This document shows, piece after piece, positions 11,680-23,357 of a DNA stretch of 64,000 bases. Source of the stretch: Spongilla lacustris. Its lineage: Eukaryota; Porifera; Demospongiae; Spongillida; Spongillidae. The stretch lies in assembly GCA_949361645.1 (NCBI GenBank), contig OX442425.1, positions 6,513,622-6,577,621 of the forward strand, written 5' to 3'. The notes below the pieces were generated by a model. That model searched no databases and had not been told where the DNA came from. It saw only the letters and a program-made list of their open reading frames with translations. Position numbers and translations under genes: made by a program. Numbering within the stretch: position 1 is the stretch's first letter; every line of letters begins with the position of its first letter.

Positions 11680-13204
11680 TAAAGTGTATTAGCCATAGAA
11701 CATTTTGCATTGCGGTCAAACTTGGCTTAAGATCACCAAATAGTGTTGTTCGATTGTTCAGGTTTACTTGCAAGCATAGGTATTGATGACAATTCGTCAT
11801 TGAGTGGTAGAGGCAGAGATATAGCAATGCACGGATCAAGCAATAAATGACATATTATGTTAGAACTCTCTACATGTTGCACAAAGTTTTGCTTAGGTTG
11901 TGTAAGATTTACTTCAGCCTTCGTGGCAATCCTGCGTAGTATCTATTCAAAATGACTTATTTAATATATACATGACTAAATTTAGCGAACCAAGAATGAC
12001 ATTCTAAGCCTAGATGAACAATAGAATCATCGTGTAACATACCAGGCAAAAAAGTCCTCTTATCCTCGTCTTAATCTCCGCATTTTTGCTTTTCGCAAAC
12101 CACCCTCTTAAGGTCATAAAATAAACTTTCCCACACGACAGATGCTGTGCATACCACACCACGGGCCCAGACCAACCTAAATCAGTGGATAGGGTTATCA
12201 ATGAAATTCACCACGGAAATGAAGCCATGCTACTACAATGTACTCTGTACACAGCAAGGTTCACTGTCATAGGTCTACATGTACATGTAGCTTCAGCTGT
12301 AGGTTACTTCATGGCTGCTGCGTGCTATAGCCTTAGAGTCCACTTCATGGGTGACATAGATTAGCCCCATACCATTTTGCTGTGGCATAGGATCCACTCC
12401 AACTCCATATTACACTGCTCTGATAGCTATGGCGATCTGCCATAGTGTCCACTTCATAGGTGGTTGCTATGGGTTACTCGACATAAGGTTAACACCATGC
12501 CTGAACATCTATCTATGGGTCATATACAAAGTCTGATAATAAGTATGAATATTATTTATTTTCTGTACGCTCACAATGCATGAATAAACAGTGATTTGCA
12601 TTATGTCATAGTGATAAAATCAGTAACATCCTTGTCGACATATTGTCAACATCACGTAAATTTGTTTTCTTGTGTAGGCTGCCTTAACCTCCATGTTAAA
12701 CTATTAAAAAGCAATGCACGATCTGAATATACAGAGAAACAGCATAGATTTTAAGTTACTGAGTTCAGTAGAGAGTTTTTAATATTTAAGACCATAGTTT
12801 TCTTATATTGAGAGGTTGAAGCTCTTGAGGTATAATCACCACCACTGATTAGTAAATTATTACATGAAGTAGGAAATGCCATTTTATTTGGTATTGAATT
12901 ATGTAGTGGTGAGTTTTTTGGAATATTAACTTGTAAAACACCAATGAAATTTCATACTTCTCAAACTTCCATCACTCTTTATCTGCAAATTATATATCAC
13001 ACAAAGAATTAAAAATTGTCCTGCATTATTGTGTCACATTTTAAATTAAAAACTATTAAATGTAATTGAATTTTTAATAATGCGATTTGTCCTTACTTTG
13101 TAGTCATTGTACATTCATAAATTCATTTACAGTGATAATCCCATTAAGGAATTATACTCACGTTGCATTCATTTGTGGCCCCACGGTGTAATAGTCAACT
13201 ACTG

Positions 13205-13440
13205 TACGTGAATTCCACAAGCGCATACCCCCATAATCATATAGTATTACATAGTACATATGTATATGTTGCCCTCTCACATTCAGCTTAAATATGGCAT
13301 AAAAATGTAATATCAATTTTAAGTCTGTAAAATATAGGCATATATAAGGGAGAATGGAATTGATGTAATGATGAGGTTATAATTATTACATACCTACATT
13401 GTCAAATGCAGGGATCTAATAATGATAAATTCGTATTGGC
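13205..13440. repeat. Intron repeat shared with 19255-19460
   Basis: Both blocks carry GCAT(A/G)CCCCCATAATC, then ATGAGGTTATAATTAT followed by a CATAC stretch, and a (A)AATGCAG(G/A)GAT(C/G)TAATAAT stretch. They lie at similar places upstream of ankyrin exons C and D. They may be remains of an ancient exon-plus-intron duplication or of a dispersed element. Confidence 0.5.
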
Positions 13441-14280
13441 ATCAGTCAATTCCCTAATCCCTTATTATGAAAATAATACTTAGAAATCCGACATCCCTGC
13501 ATTTAACCTCATTAAAAAGGTTGCACAGGTTACATCCCATCAGTAATTTATCCCCTGCATACTGCTTCCTGTATTTATGTATAAACGATATTCGATATAG
13601 TTTATCACAGTGTATATTATTATCATAAATTTTGGTGATCTAATTGTAATTTGTTGATATTTTTGGCAGTTAAATACATGGACCAATCAAGCAAAATTAT
13701 AAAGTTGTACAACCCTAGTATTGTCCTTATTACTATTTTGCCATATACACTAACACTCTAAAATGGTTTTTGTGCCTTTCAACTGTGTACCGTATTTTTA
13801 GTCCTTTTTCGTTTTTTGATGCCTTGCACGATATTGTTTAAGTTTTGTTTTTCATTGATTCATATCAAGAAAGAATGGGTATATTGTTGTAATTCTTTCT
13901 AATTCTTTCAGCTGCTTCTGGCGAAGCCATTAAATGATACACTTGTGTGCATAAGTGGTACTGCCCACCACACTCAACATTAGCCATTATATGTTGTGCT
14001 TTTTGCTATTGGGACAGACTGGGTTTTGGAACCTCCACTTCCATTCTAGCCATCTCTGTCGACATATTACCGCAATTATTAATACTGCAAACTTAATAAC
14101 TAACGTTATAATAGCTCATCTGACGCTAGAAGTGTATATTTCTTGGTTTTCATGTTTTCGTGTGGGAGTGGAAATGAACAAAAAATATATAATACGGTAT
14201 TGAAACAATATTGTGTATCTTCTCCTAGCTCACCCACCAACTCCTCATGTCAAGCCTCTGGTTATGATTTTTTTTTATAG

Positions 14281-14379
14281 GATGGCTGGAGTCCATTGAT
14301 GGTAGCAAGTTGTAATCAACATCTTGATGCAGCAAAGACACTCATTGAAAATGGAGCTAATGTCAATCAGACTGATAAG
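14281..14379 (+). CDS. Ankyrin-repeat exon C
   Basis: A 99-nt phase-0 exon after the acceptor TTTTTTTATAG, ending at donor GTATAT. The codons begin DGWSPLMVASCNQHLDAAKT and end GANVNQTDK. It shares ASCN and the NxTDK end with exon B, so B and C are closest relatives. The antisense Gypsy element at 14.6-18.3 kb occupies the following intron. Confidence 0.85.
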
Positions 14380-14564
14380 GTATATGTGTACACATTATGA
14401 AATCTATGACGAATTATGCATACATACATGTGTAGTATGGATCCCTGTAAAGTTAATACCCACAAATCCTACATTGACATGAAATTGTATTTGAATGTAT
14501 GTTTTATTTGATGTTTACAGTGTCAAACTCAAATGGCAAAACAACCTCCATGCACTTGTTTTTT

Positions 14565-14668
14565 AAATCAAAATCTGCCCTTTTACAATCTACCCATAGC
14601 TTATACATTATGAATTATGCATGCACACACTGTTTGTAGATACATGTAGTCAATACATTACACTCCCT
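14565..14668. repeat. Direct repeat bounding the Gypsy element, left
   Basis: AATCAAAATCTGCCCTTTTA onward matches 18217-18318 over about 100 bases with roughly 10-15% differences and a small indel. It may be a decayed LTR piece: on the minus strand it starts TGTAATGTATTGACT. Its other end is not the expected CA, so the LTR reading is unproven. Confidence 0.6.
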
Positions 14669-17600
14669 CCGTTTTAAGCTTCATGTATATCCATATTCGT
14701 TGCGTGTTGAGATTCGACATGCTACTGGAGGTGTAACCATTAAAACGTTTTTATCGCGCTGGTGCTTTAGCAAATCCAGTCGTCATCCATTTAACAATTA
14801 AGCTGGTGACATCCCTGTTGTCGAATGAGGTGAATTCCTCCTATACGAAAACACATATTGTTGCAAATTTTGGATTGGGTCCTTTTCTTTGTCTTGGTCC
14901 ATGGCTCTAAAGCCAACTTTGAATGATTTCGCGAAACGTTCAGCTTCACCGTTTGAGCTACAAATGTAGGATGGTAAGGTGCCACTCTAGCATACCTTAT
15001 AGCATTTGATTTGCAGAATGTCTTGAATTGTTCACTTATAAACTGAGGACAATTATCCGTCATTACCACTTCTGGAAGACCAAAACGCGCAAATATGCTC
15101 ATTAGCGTTGTAATGGTCGTACCACTGGTAGCTTCCTTTAAATAAATAACCTAAGGCCATTTAGACCCTTCGTCAACAACTATGAGCAACATCTTCCCAA
15201 AGAATTGTCGGCAAAATCAATATGCAGGCTCTGCCATAGCCTTGACGGGTACTCCCATGGATGTAATGGTGCTAGTGGCACATTATCTCACTGAAGATTG
15301 CATGATTCACATCCTCACACCACTTGCTCGAATTATCTGTCGATTCCTGGCCACCACACATATAGTCGAGCTAATGACATAAACTTTACTATTCCTGGAT
15401 GACTCTGATCCAACTCCTTAAGGACAAATCCTCTCATTTTGGGGAGGTATTGCAACCCTAACCCCCCATATCAAGCAGTTTTCTTTGTTAAATAGCTCAT
15501 CTCTTCAACTATAATATGGTTTCAATTAATTGTCTGGCTTTGTTTCCTAGTTTTTCCACCCATTTCTGGTATATTACAACACCTCCTTCAGTTAATCATC
15601 AGACATAGCCCCCTCTCAACAACTTCTACAGATAGTGGACAAGTTGCCAACTGCGGTTCCTAAGGCTAAGACACGCTCGTCATCCATATTATCGTTCTTG
15701 ATAACGTCAGGTTGGATATCTTGATAACCCATCAACATTTCCATGTGCAATGTTGACGTGTATACTAATATCCTGCTAGATATATCGCCTACTTTTGTAA
15801 ACATCCCGCAATCACAGAAGATATCCCTGGATTTTCACTAGTGGCTGATGAATAAACATTTGTGACCAAAAAGGTATTGATAGAACTTCTTCAGCCCAAA
15901 AATAATGCTGAGGGCCTCCTTTTTGATGTGCAAATAATTTAGCTCAGCCGTCAAAAGTGTACGTGATGCAAAACGTATTGCCCTCTCTGATCCATCTTTC
16001 AAGTGGTGAGATAATACAACTCCCAATCCTTGCACCGAAGCATGACAAGCAAGACTGATTTGTTCTGAAGGATCGTAATGACACAGCACCCCCGCCAATG
16101 ATAATTCTTGTTTTAGTTTGTTGAAGCTGCCCGCTCCATCTCCAAATAGTGGCTTTCCATAGCAGCTCATTCAATGGTGCACATATATTTGCAAGCCCTG
16201 CAATAAACTTCCCATAATAGTTAACAATCCCCAGAAACTCTGTGATGTTTTTTGGAGTGGAAGCCACTTTAACCACTTCTACCTTCTTTGGACTAGTACG
16301 TATCCCCTGACTTGAAATCACGTGGCCCAGAAATTCTACTGTCTCCTGTAAGAATCTTGTAAGAACTTGCACATGGCGAAGCTCAACCGCAATCCCAAAG
16401 CCTTCATCCTGTTGAAAACATGCTCCAAATTTTTGATATGCTCCTCCATGTATAACCCTGTCACCAATACGTCATCCTGGTAATACACAACCTACTATAC
16501 CGAAATAAACCTTTATGCATGTTCACCACCAAATACTGTTACGACTCTTTGTCAAGCTTGATCTGCAAAAATGATTCTGCCATATCTAATATGGTGAATT
16601 TCTGACCTCCTTGCAACTTTGCATATAAATCTTCAATTCTTGGAAGGGGATATTGTTCTATGTCCAAGCACTGGTTAACTGTGACTTTAAAATCTCCACA
16701 TATTATGACATCCCCGCTGCTCATGATCACAGGAAATATATGAGCTGCCCATTCAGAGTGCGTAATGGGCTCTATTATACCAATAGAAGCCAATTGCTCC
16801 AGCTCCAATTGTATTCGTTCTATTACGGCATATGGTACTGGTCTTTGTTTGTAAAACTTCGCCTTTACGTCTTCCCTAACTCTTACTTGGCCTTGATATC
16901 ATTCATTTTCCCTAACTCCTGTTTGAAAATGATCTCACTTCTTTTCAACAATGCTTTCGATGCAGGTGGGTTTCCTATGGCACCAGTCTGCGACCTTTGC
17001 CCCTGCAGACAAGAAGCAACAATGGCATGCATTATACATGTACGCTCATATAAATATGTACATTTCAATATGTCCCAGGCTAGTTAGACATAAACAAGCC
17101 AATTTCTTCCAAATAAAGGAGTCCCCTCTTCCTCCACCACCACCAATGGTAGTTGCTTGAGTTGTGAGTGAGTCTTCACTAGGACAGTGGCTTCTCCGAG
17201 GACATGAAGCCTTTGCTCGGAATAGGTTCGCAAAACTAATTTCTATTTGTTCAAAGGAGGAGAAGATCCTAGTTTGTCTTGCCATGTTCTCTTTCCCATC
17301 AGACTGATACTGGCTCCAGTATCAAGTTCCATCTTTAGTGGTATTCCGTTCAGCTCCACTTCAATTCACAGCCGTTTGGTATCTCCTTTGACTTCCCCAA
17401 TGTAGTCCAGATAGTGCTTTTCTCTGGAGTCTACAGCCGTCTCTTATAAGTCATGTGTCACGTGTTGTTTAGCGACAGTCCTTAATTTTCCATCATGACT
17501 TTCAGGCTCATGCCAATTGTCTAATCTTCTTGCACATGTAACATTGGCCATTTCTATGCGGACAGTTTGCTGGCAAATGCCCCTTTCTAGCACATCTAGA

Positions 17601-18216
17601 ACACTGCCTACTAGACCCTCTGAATTGTGCAAATGACGGCTTTCTCCAAACCCTGCTGCAAGTTCTCTTGCTGGTCTTCCTTGAAGTCCTTTGCTCCCAT
17701 TTCCGCTGCATCCATGGCTTGTGACAACTCCAGAGAGCGCTAAACTGTCAAATCTGCTTCGAACAAAAGGTGCTTTTGTATGTTCGTGGCACTCACCCCG
17801 CAAACAAATTGGTCCATTAGAGCTTCATTTAAGAATGTCCCAAACTGACACGTTTTTGCTAACCTCCGAAGTTCTGCCATCTAGCGCGCTACGTCTTCCC
17901 CTGGTTCTGATATTGATGGTGAATTATAAAATGTTTGGCTATGACCAGTCTGGCAGGTCTGTAGTGCTTCTTTAGCATGTCCATTAGTTCATCCAAGGTT
18001 TTTGCAGCGAGGTCCCTCAAAACTTGGTAGGCAGAGGACCCTACCATTGTTGTAAAATGGGCAACCTTTCACTCTTCTTAGATGTCCTTCACTAAGAAGT
18101 ACTGCTCCAGGTGCTCCATATACGAGTCCACATCTTCTGTTTCTGGGTTGAAAGGTTTTAGACCCCTTTGGGCTGATATCTCACACTCTTCGCCAGTTGT
18201 AGCGTATGGGATCTTT

Positions 18217-18318
18217 AATCAAAATCTGCCCTTTCCACAATTTACCTATAGCTTATATATTATGAATCACGCATGCGCACACTGTTTGTAGATAGTCAAT
18301 ACATTACAGTATCCATTC
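18217..18318. repeat. Direct repeat bounding the Gypsy element, right
   Basis: Partner of 14565-14668, with the shared CACACTGTTTGTAGATA and TAGTCAATACATTACA. In minus-strand orientation it would be the 5' LTR. Downstream of it lies CTACAACTGGCGAAG, which could hold a degraded primer-binding site, but no tRNA match could be checked. Confidence 0.6.
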
Positions 18319-18723
18319 CCATCCAATGGTGGTAATTCATATTTTCTTTAATATGTGAGACAATAACATGCCAACTTAAAATTATGATGCACTCCAAGAC
18401 ACTTCAGCTGCATACATGTACATGCATTTATGATATTGTGCTAAGCAGAAATGTATTCATTGTAACTTTTATTCGGAAGCAATAGAGCACACTTACTGCC
18501 AAATTGGACGTTTTCCTTATTAAAAGGGATCACGTTACTGCAATAGAACATATAGCTAATCTAGTGTCATCATTACACAGTATTAATGGGACAGTTCATG
18601 ACAAAATGGCCCATAATTTTATGCATGTGAATGATTATAACATCCGAACGGTTAAGGCTATTGACAAAATATTTTTAACACTTCATACTGCACCGTTTCT
18701 TTCTTTATTGTAAAATATAATTA
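18319..18723. other. Non-coding intron stretch
   Basis: Nothing recognised. One open frame of about 70 codons at 18504 has no domain-like pattern. Confidence 0.4.
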
Positions 18724-19129
18724 GGGGTCTTGCACTTGCTCCGTGCCAGTATTGCAATGTTCAATACCCCACTGGGTACAAACACGACACAACTTTTTGT
18801 AGGAATAATCAAATTGCTTCAAATTCGTTTTTTCTGTAGAAGGGTTTAATACCTATCAATTTGTTTTGTTTGTTAATTTTTATGTCATCCATCCATTTCG
18901 GAGGAGATACAGTTGAACAAAATATGTGTATGTTTTTCTGCTTGATTTGCGCCAATTTGAGTCTCACACAATTTGCCCAAATCATTGGCATGAATCAAGC
19001 ACGATAATGTGCATGTAGTTTTGTTCTCTGCAACAGAATTAACGAAGTAATGTCATTAATCCTGCACAGGTTTGAACCCAGTGGGCTATTGAACATTGCA
19101 ATACTGACACAGAGCAAGTTCTAGACCCC
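18724..19129. mobile_element. Foldback element, about 406 bp
   Basis: The left end GGGGTCTTGCACTTGCTCCG pairs with the right end CAGAGCAAGTTCTAGACCCC as imperfect inverted repeats. Inner arms also pair: CAGTATTGCAATGTTCAATA with TATTGAACATTGCAATACTG, which is a perfect match. The central part (about 18905-19010; GAGATACAGTTGAACAAA, CTTGATTTGCGCCAA, TTGGCATGAATCAAGC) is shared with the larger foldback element at 55845-56664. The outer sequence is not shared. It does not code for protein. Confidence 0.8.
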
Positions 19130-19254
19130 AAAATGTATTTTATGGTGTTGCATGAAGATTTGAAAAAATGAAAGGAATAGCCATAATTAACTGTTCGGAA
19201 GTTATAATCAATCAAACACAAGTATATAATATTATACGATGGGCCATTTTGTAA

Positions 19255-19460
19255 TCATATAATATATGAAACTCAGAAGTGCATGCCCCCATAATCGCAC
19301 AACTTAAATATGAAAGAGAAAAATTTGGTTGTAGGATTTCAAAGTGTGAAAAGTAATTATGAGGTTATAATTATAACACGCATACTTAAATTTAGCATAT
19401 GACCCATTTGTTCATGAATTTGCTAAATGCAGAGATGTAATAATTATTAATTCATTATGA
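19255..19460. repeat. Intron repeat, partner of 13205-13440
   Basis: It carries the same marks (GCATGCCCCCATAATC, ATGAGGTTATAATTAT, AATGCAGAGATGTAATAAT) in the same order and orientation, upstream of ankyrin exon D. Confidence 0.5.
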
Positions 19461-19724
19461 TAACACTAAGGTCTTCATGGTACAGGTTTTTAAAATATTT
19501 TTGTCTGTTATCAATGTGTAATCATGCTAAACATGTTAAATGACTACAAACAGGTGTCAAATCTGTATATACAAAAGATGTTAATATAAATTTAAAATTT
19601 AGGAATGTAGGATTTTGGAGTATTAATTCTGTAACAAGGGATTATGGAGGATATGTATTTTCTTTTTAGATGATCGTATGAAGTGATTTAAGGTTTTGTT
19701 CATTTTGTTCCTTCACTTCATAAG

Positions 19725-19826
19725 TTCAACATAACATCACTGAATTTGGCAAGTGAGAAGGGTCATCTTGCTATAGTGCAGACCTTGGTGAAAGCAGGTG
19801 CTATTGTGAATATTGCAAAGTCTGAT
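19725..19826 (+). CDS. Ankyrin-repeat exon D
   Basis: A 102-nt phase-0 exon between the acceptor CATAAG and donor GTAAGT. The codons begin FNITSLNLASEKGHLAIVQT and end GAIVNIAKSD. The 34-codon length equals that of exon E, and the shared AIVQTL/DVVKTL helix and (A/R)SD end make D and E near relatives. The acceptor is poor (AAGTTC without a clear tract), and AIVN replaces the usual ADVN, so the exon may be weakening. The intron start GTAAGTCATGTGAT is shared with exon E. Confidence 0.7.
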
Positions 19827-20265
19827 GTAAGTCATGTGATATTTAATTCCTTCATCAATTGTGCACACACCGGCTGTATTTGTATGTGTACACAAACCAT
19901 TTGACACCAAATGATGTCAGATGACCAGCAAAATCATATATTGCATCGTATCATGACCATACATGGGCATTTGTTCCTGCCTGCCCTTGTGCATGTAAAT
20001 GTCTCTGGTCAGCTGGTTCCATTTTACATTTTACCTGCCTGCATTGCAATCTTTAAAAACTGTATCATCAAAATTATAGTCTCAATGTGTGAAAACCTTC
20101 ACCATCAAAAGGCATCCAATTATAGTTTTCTCATCTAGTGCAGTTGCAGTAAACATTATACAAGTTATTGAATGCTAGCTACTGACGTTGGATCATATTA
20201 ATTTCGTTCCAGCATAACATCAATAGTTTGTCAGTCTACAGTTGTAGGTGTATATATATATATAA

Positions 20266-20475
20266 TATTTAGTTTTGAAAGTGTGGAACTCATTACCATC
20301 AAATGTTATTGAAGCCACAAGTCTCGATGCCTTTAAGTCACACCTGTCTAAAATAGACTTATCAAGAGTTTGTAAACTGTATTTCTAGCAGGGAATATAT
20401 AAGTGCATGTGAATGCCATTATTAACCTCGGTATACTTCTTGTACCTATAAATCAAATCAAATCAAATCAATGAT
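20266..20475 (+). mobile_element. LINE 3' end with AAATC tail, 5'-truncated
   Basis: The frame VWNSLPSNVIEATSLDAFKS then HLSKIDLSR followed by a stop is the usual C-terminal end of Jockey/CR1/RTE-type LINE proteins (WNSLP and FK marks). After a short 3' UTR it ends in tandem AAATC units at about 20454-20473. Only the last 40 or so codons remain, which fits 5' truncation during target-primed reverse transcription. The exact clade cannot be set. Confidence 0.8.
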
Positions 20476-20934
20476 CCATGGAACTTAAGCTATTCCCCTG
20501 TGTTTCTAAATTATAACTATATTTGCAATTTATATATAAAAGTACCAGTTGTGGTCTAATAATCTGCCTGCATTTCACCTATTATTTACATCTGAAAACT
20601 CTTGCTGTATGACGTACAAGTACAGTCGTACTATGTAGGCTTCAAATCAGGCTTTGCAGATGGAATTATTTTCTGCTAGGTACCTATATTGACTAAACAA
20701 AATGAAAAAGGAATTAACCATATAACTAATTGACTTTCATGTAGCTAAATTGAATTACACAATTAAGTACAACATGCATGCACTCATACCAGTACAGAAT
20801 AGTATTACTTTTGAATCCACAAGTTGCATGTTAATATCTCTGGAGTCCAAGGGCTATCGCATTTGGCTGAAATAGGTCATGATATTACAACAATGCAATT
20901 GGGGCAAATTACATGCCAAAAAACCTAGCCATCA

Positions 20935-21155
20935 GGACGTGTCGTTTCAGGTGTTAGCCTCAATCTACTGCCGCTTGGGCATTACCCTCATGCGTCAGAA
21001 TGCAAGGGCTTTACTGTGAAGAACAACAAGTGTAGTATATTATAGTTCAGTGTACATGTAGCTTAGTATTGAGTTTATTGCATTGTGTTCCTCATTATAT
21101 ATCACATATTGGAGATATCTAACTTTATATCAATTATGTTCTTTTACTGCAATAG
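20935..21155 (+). repeat. Direct repeat copy 1: R2-like 3' end plus intron up to the acceptor
   Basis: It matches 21548-21794 at about 95%. It starts with the R2-like tail (KKPSHQDVSFQVLASIYCRL, ending NARALL and stop) and continues through about 140 bases of non-coding DNA. It ends exactly at an acceptor-like TTTTACTGCAATAG. The bases after it (TCACCAGGTCCATACAATAG) are not an ankyrin exon I can recognise. The two copies are about 613 bp apart. Confidence 0.8.
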
Positions 21156-21459
21156 TCACCAGGTCCATACAATAGAATTCAAATTGCTGCAGCACAAGAC
21201 CTGAAAGGTTTTGAATAAAAACTAATCAGACATGCATAGGTATATATCACTATACAGTTTCTCACAACACATTCTTGAATCACTAAAGATTTCATAACTG
21301 ATCATTAGTCCTGCACCATTTTATCATTTTGAACTGTGTTCATTCAAGCTCACAAAAATTCAAATTGCATGTTTTATATACTGCTCAATTGCAGAAATCA
21401 AATGCAAAATTAAATAATTATGTATACAATAACACTATTACTTTAAATGACATTCCCTG

Positions 21460-21652
21460 TACAGCGAGAGGTTGTATATGTGTCCGATTGGTCGTGGAGG
21501 TATTTGGTGGTTGGGGAAGCGAGGCACAAGAAGCTCTCTCAGGGGTTGCCAAAAAACCTAGCCATCAGGACGTGTCGTTTCAGGTGTTAGCCTCAATCTA
21601 CTGCCACCTGGGCATTACCCTCATGCGTCAGAATGCAAGGGCTTTACTGTGA
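21460..21652 (+). mobile_element. R2-like C-terminal fragment
   Basis: The frame gives RGCICVRLVVEVFGGWGSEA, then AQEALSGVAKKPS, LASIYCHLGITLMRQNARAL and a stop. It matches the last 65 codons of the intact ORF (LGWRCVPLAVETYCNWGEEA to FGRLNITLVRAIARAIL). Everything upstream is missing. It lies just before ankyrin exon E. Confidence 0.75.
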
Positions 21653-21794
21653 AGAACAACAAGTGTAGTATATTTTAGTTCAGTGTACATGTAGCTTAGT
21701 ATTGAGTATATTGCATTGTGTTCCTCATTATATATCAATATTGGAGATATCTAACTTTATATCAATTAATTTTGTTCTTTTACTTCTTTAATAG
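21548..21794 (+). repeat. Direct repeat copy 2, ending at the acceptor of exon E
   Basis: Partner of 20935-21155. It ends with TTTTACTTCTTTAATAG, the acceptor of ankyrin exon E at 21795, so one duplicate supplies a working splice site and the other a spare one. Confidence 0.8.
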
Positions 21795-21896
21795 AACAAT
21801 GTAACTCCATTGTATATAGCAAGTCAGAATGGTCATCATGATGTAGTGAAGACCTTGTTGGGAGCAGGTGCTGATGTGAAAATAGCAAGATCTGAT
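21795..21896 (+). CDS. Ankyrin-repeat exon E
   Basis: A 102-nt phase-0 exon with acceptor TTTAATAG and donor GTAAGT. The 34 codons begin NNVTPLYIASQNGHHDVVKT and end GADVKIARSD. TPLYIAS, NGHHDVVKTLL and GADV are textbook ankyrin marks. The intron begins GTAAGTCATGTGATGTTTTA, as after D. Confidence 0.85.
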
Positions 21897-22329
21897 GTAA
21901 GTCATGTGATGTTTTATAGTTACATTCATAATATGTAAGCCGTTAAACATGTGGCATGATAACAATTAAAGATGCTACTACATATACATCATCTTTTGAC
22001 CTGCCAAATACATGCGAGCCAATATAGTTTGTAATAATATGATGCTATTATGTAAAGTTCTGATATAAAAATTACATTTAATAATGAAACTCCAATTGAT
22101 TTGATTACTAACCCAATGCTTTTATAGTGTATTGGAGCACATAAAAGACCTAAGTTTATTTTGTAACATGGAAACTTCGCTGACCATAAAGGGATGATTG
22201 ATTTGAAAACCTATCATAGCCATGATAAGTGGTACAGTATATCCATAGGGGCAGTGTTTGGTACATGTATATACAGCCTGTCTATCGTTGAAATGCAATT
22301 GTTCCACCAATGCAATGTTGATCAATTAA

Positions 22330-22965
22330 CCCTCCTGCTGCTGCTCATTAATTATTCATAACGTGACGTATTGCGAAAGGAATTTTAGCATAGTAATTGA
22401 TTTTATTTGCTACTCGCGTTTGGAACGTTTTCGTTAGAACTCTGTGCTCTGTATTGCCTATTTCGTCAACACACGTTGGTAAGTGCCCCAGCTTCACTCG
22501 CTATGCCTTTTTAACGCTACCCGTGTGTTCCATACACGGTGCGAACGTTGTTTCCGTGCCGTATTGTACGTTATCGTACGCTTACACGGGAGAAGTCTTT
22601 GTTGCTCTGAGAATTAGCTTTCTAAGAACCAACATGTTCATTTATGGGTTGTTATACCAGTTTAAACGTATCTCACCACTTTTTGTTGCTTTTAAGACAC
22701 TTAGACGCGAGCACCTGTTGTGGGCTACAAATGGAGTTAGGCTTACTATTCAAATACGGCTGACAGGTATAAGTTTGCTACACGGCGAATTGCATGCAGA
22801 TGTCGGGAGTCTTTGTTCTAAACAACAATGCTGTAATGAACGCTTCGCTTCGCGCGGAAACAGGCGTTACAGTTCAATCGTGCTGCCGGGCATATATATA
22901 TATGCCCGTCGCATTACGCGAGAGCAATTATTGGGCATATATATATGCCTTCCGCAGTAGGAGGG
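22330..22965. mobile_element. piggyBac-like MITE flanked by TTAA
   Basis: The ends are CCCTCCTGCTGC and GCAGTAGGAGGG, inverted repeats with one mismatch, flanked on both sides by TTAA (22326-22329 and 22966-22969). TTAA duplication and CCC starts are the piggyBac signature. It is 636 bp. A long open frame (22397-22960) runs across it but lacks any transposase-like pattern. Two copies of a palindrome like GGGCATATATATATGCC lie near its right end (about 22890 and 22935). Confidence 0.8.
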
Positions 22966-23267
22966 TTAATGTTCAATTATGTTGCTGTTTGTACATGTAC
23001 ATGTGCTTGTTGTTTGTCTAGTTACTTGAATACATGTACATGTAAATGTAAATGTCACTTTATACCACATGTAACTACATGTACATGTAATCAAACTTCA
23101 TAATCGTGATTCACTATCCAATCAATCCTCTTCCTTCCTCCATCCATTTCCTCCCTCCCTACCATGTTTCATTGATTGCACACTTTCATTCAATCATTGA
23201 GCTTTTTAATTTATATGTGTGCTCATGTATGGTACTGTAGTGTGATTAATTTGTTTTGTTTGTATAG

Positions 23268-23357
23268 AACTATGCAAATCCATATCATGCAGCAATTCGG
23301 CGTGGTCATCATGATATAGCGCAGACTTTGTTGAAAGCTGGTGCTGATGTAAATAGT
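23268..23357 (+). CDS. Ankyrin-repeat exon F, shortened
   Basis: A 90-nt phase-0 exon between TTGTATAG and GTAAGT. The codons begin NYANPYHAAIRRGHHDIAQT and end GADVNS. It is three to four codons shorter than exons D and E because the end (IAKSD/IARSD) is absent. TLLKAGADVN is intact. The intron start is GTAAGTCTTGTGATG, one base away from that of D and E. Confidence 0.8.

Larger units (their letters stand above)
11222..14280. other. Large intron, mostly featureless
   Basis: Between ankyrin exons B and C. Apart from the palindrome at 11620-11679 and the repeat at 13205-13440, no exon, RNA gene or element with clear ends was seen. Short ORFs here have no recognisable similarity. Confidence 0.5.
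14565..18318 (-). mobile_element. Ty3/Gypsy retroelement, decayed, nearly complete gag-pol
   Basis: Read on the minus strand from right to left. Gag-like fragments lie at 18230-17700. A nucleocapsid CCHC knuckle, CSRCARKGHLPANC, lies near 17610. A protease region lies at about 17330-17000 (LKMELDTGASISL-like, broken). Reverse transcriptase is at 16808-16539 (GIIEPITHSEWAAHIFPVI, QYPLPRIEDLYAKL). The RT/RNase H segment is at 16372-15838 (TEFLGIVNYYGKFIAGLANI, LACHASVQGLGVVLSHHLKD). The integrase core is at 15102-14791 (FARFGLPEVVMTDNCPQFIS, VAPYHPT). Order gag-PR-RT-RH-IN is that of Ty3/Gypsy. Stops and frameshifts in every domain show it is inactive. It is antisense to the ankyrin gene. Two direct repeats of about 100 bp bound it. 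Confidence 0.85.

Noticed and set aside
15182..15382. Plus-strand frame of 66 codons
   Set aside because: Shadow of the minus-strand Gypsy integrase region.
22397..22960. 187-codon open frame
   Set aside because: It lies wholly inside the TTAA-flanked MITE and shows no transposase or other domain pattern; likely chance in a GC-richer stretch.
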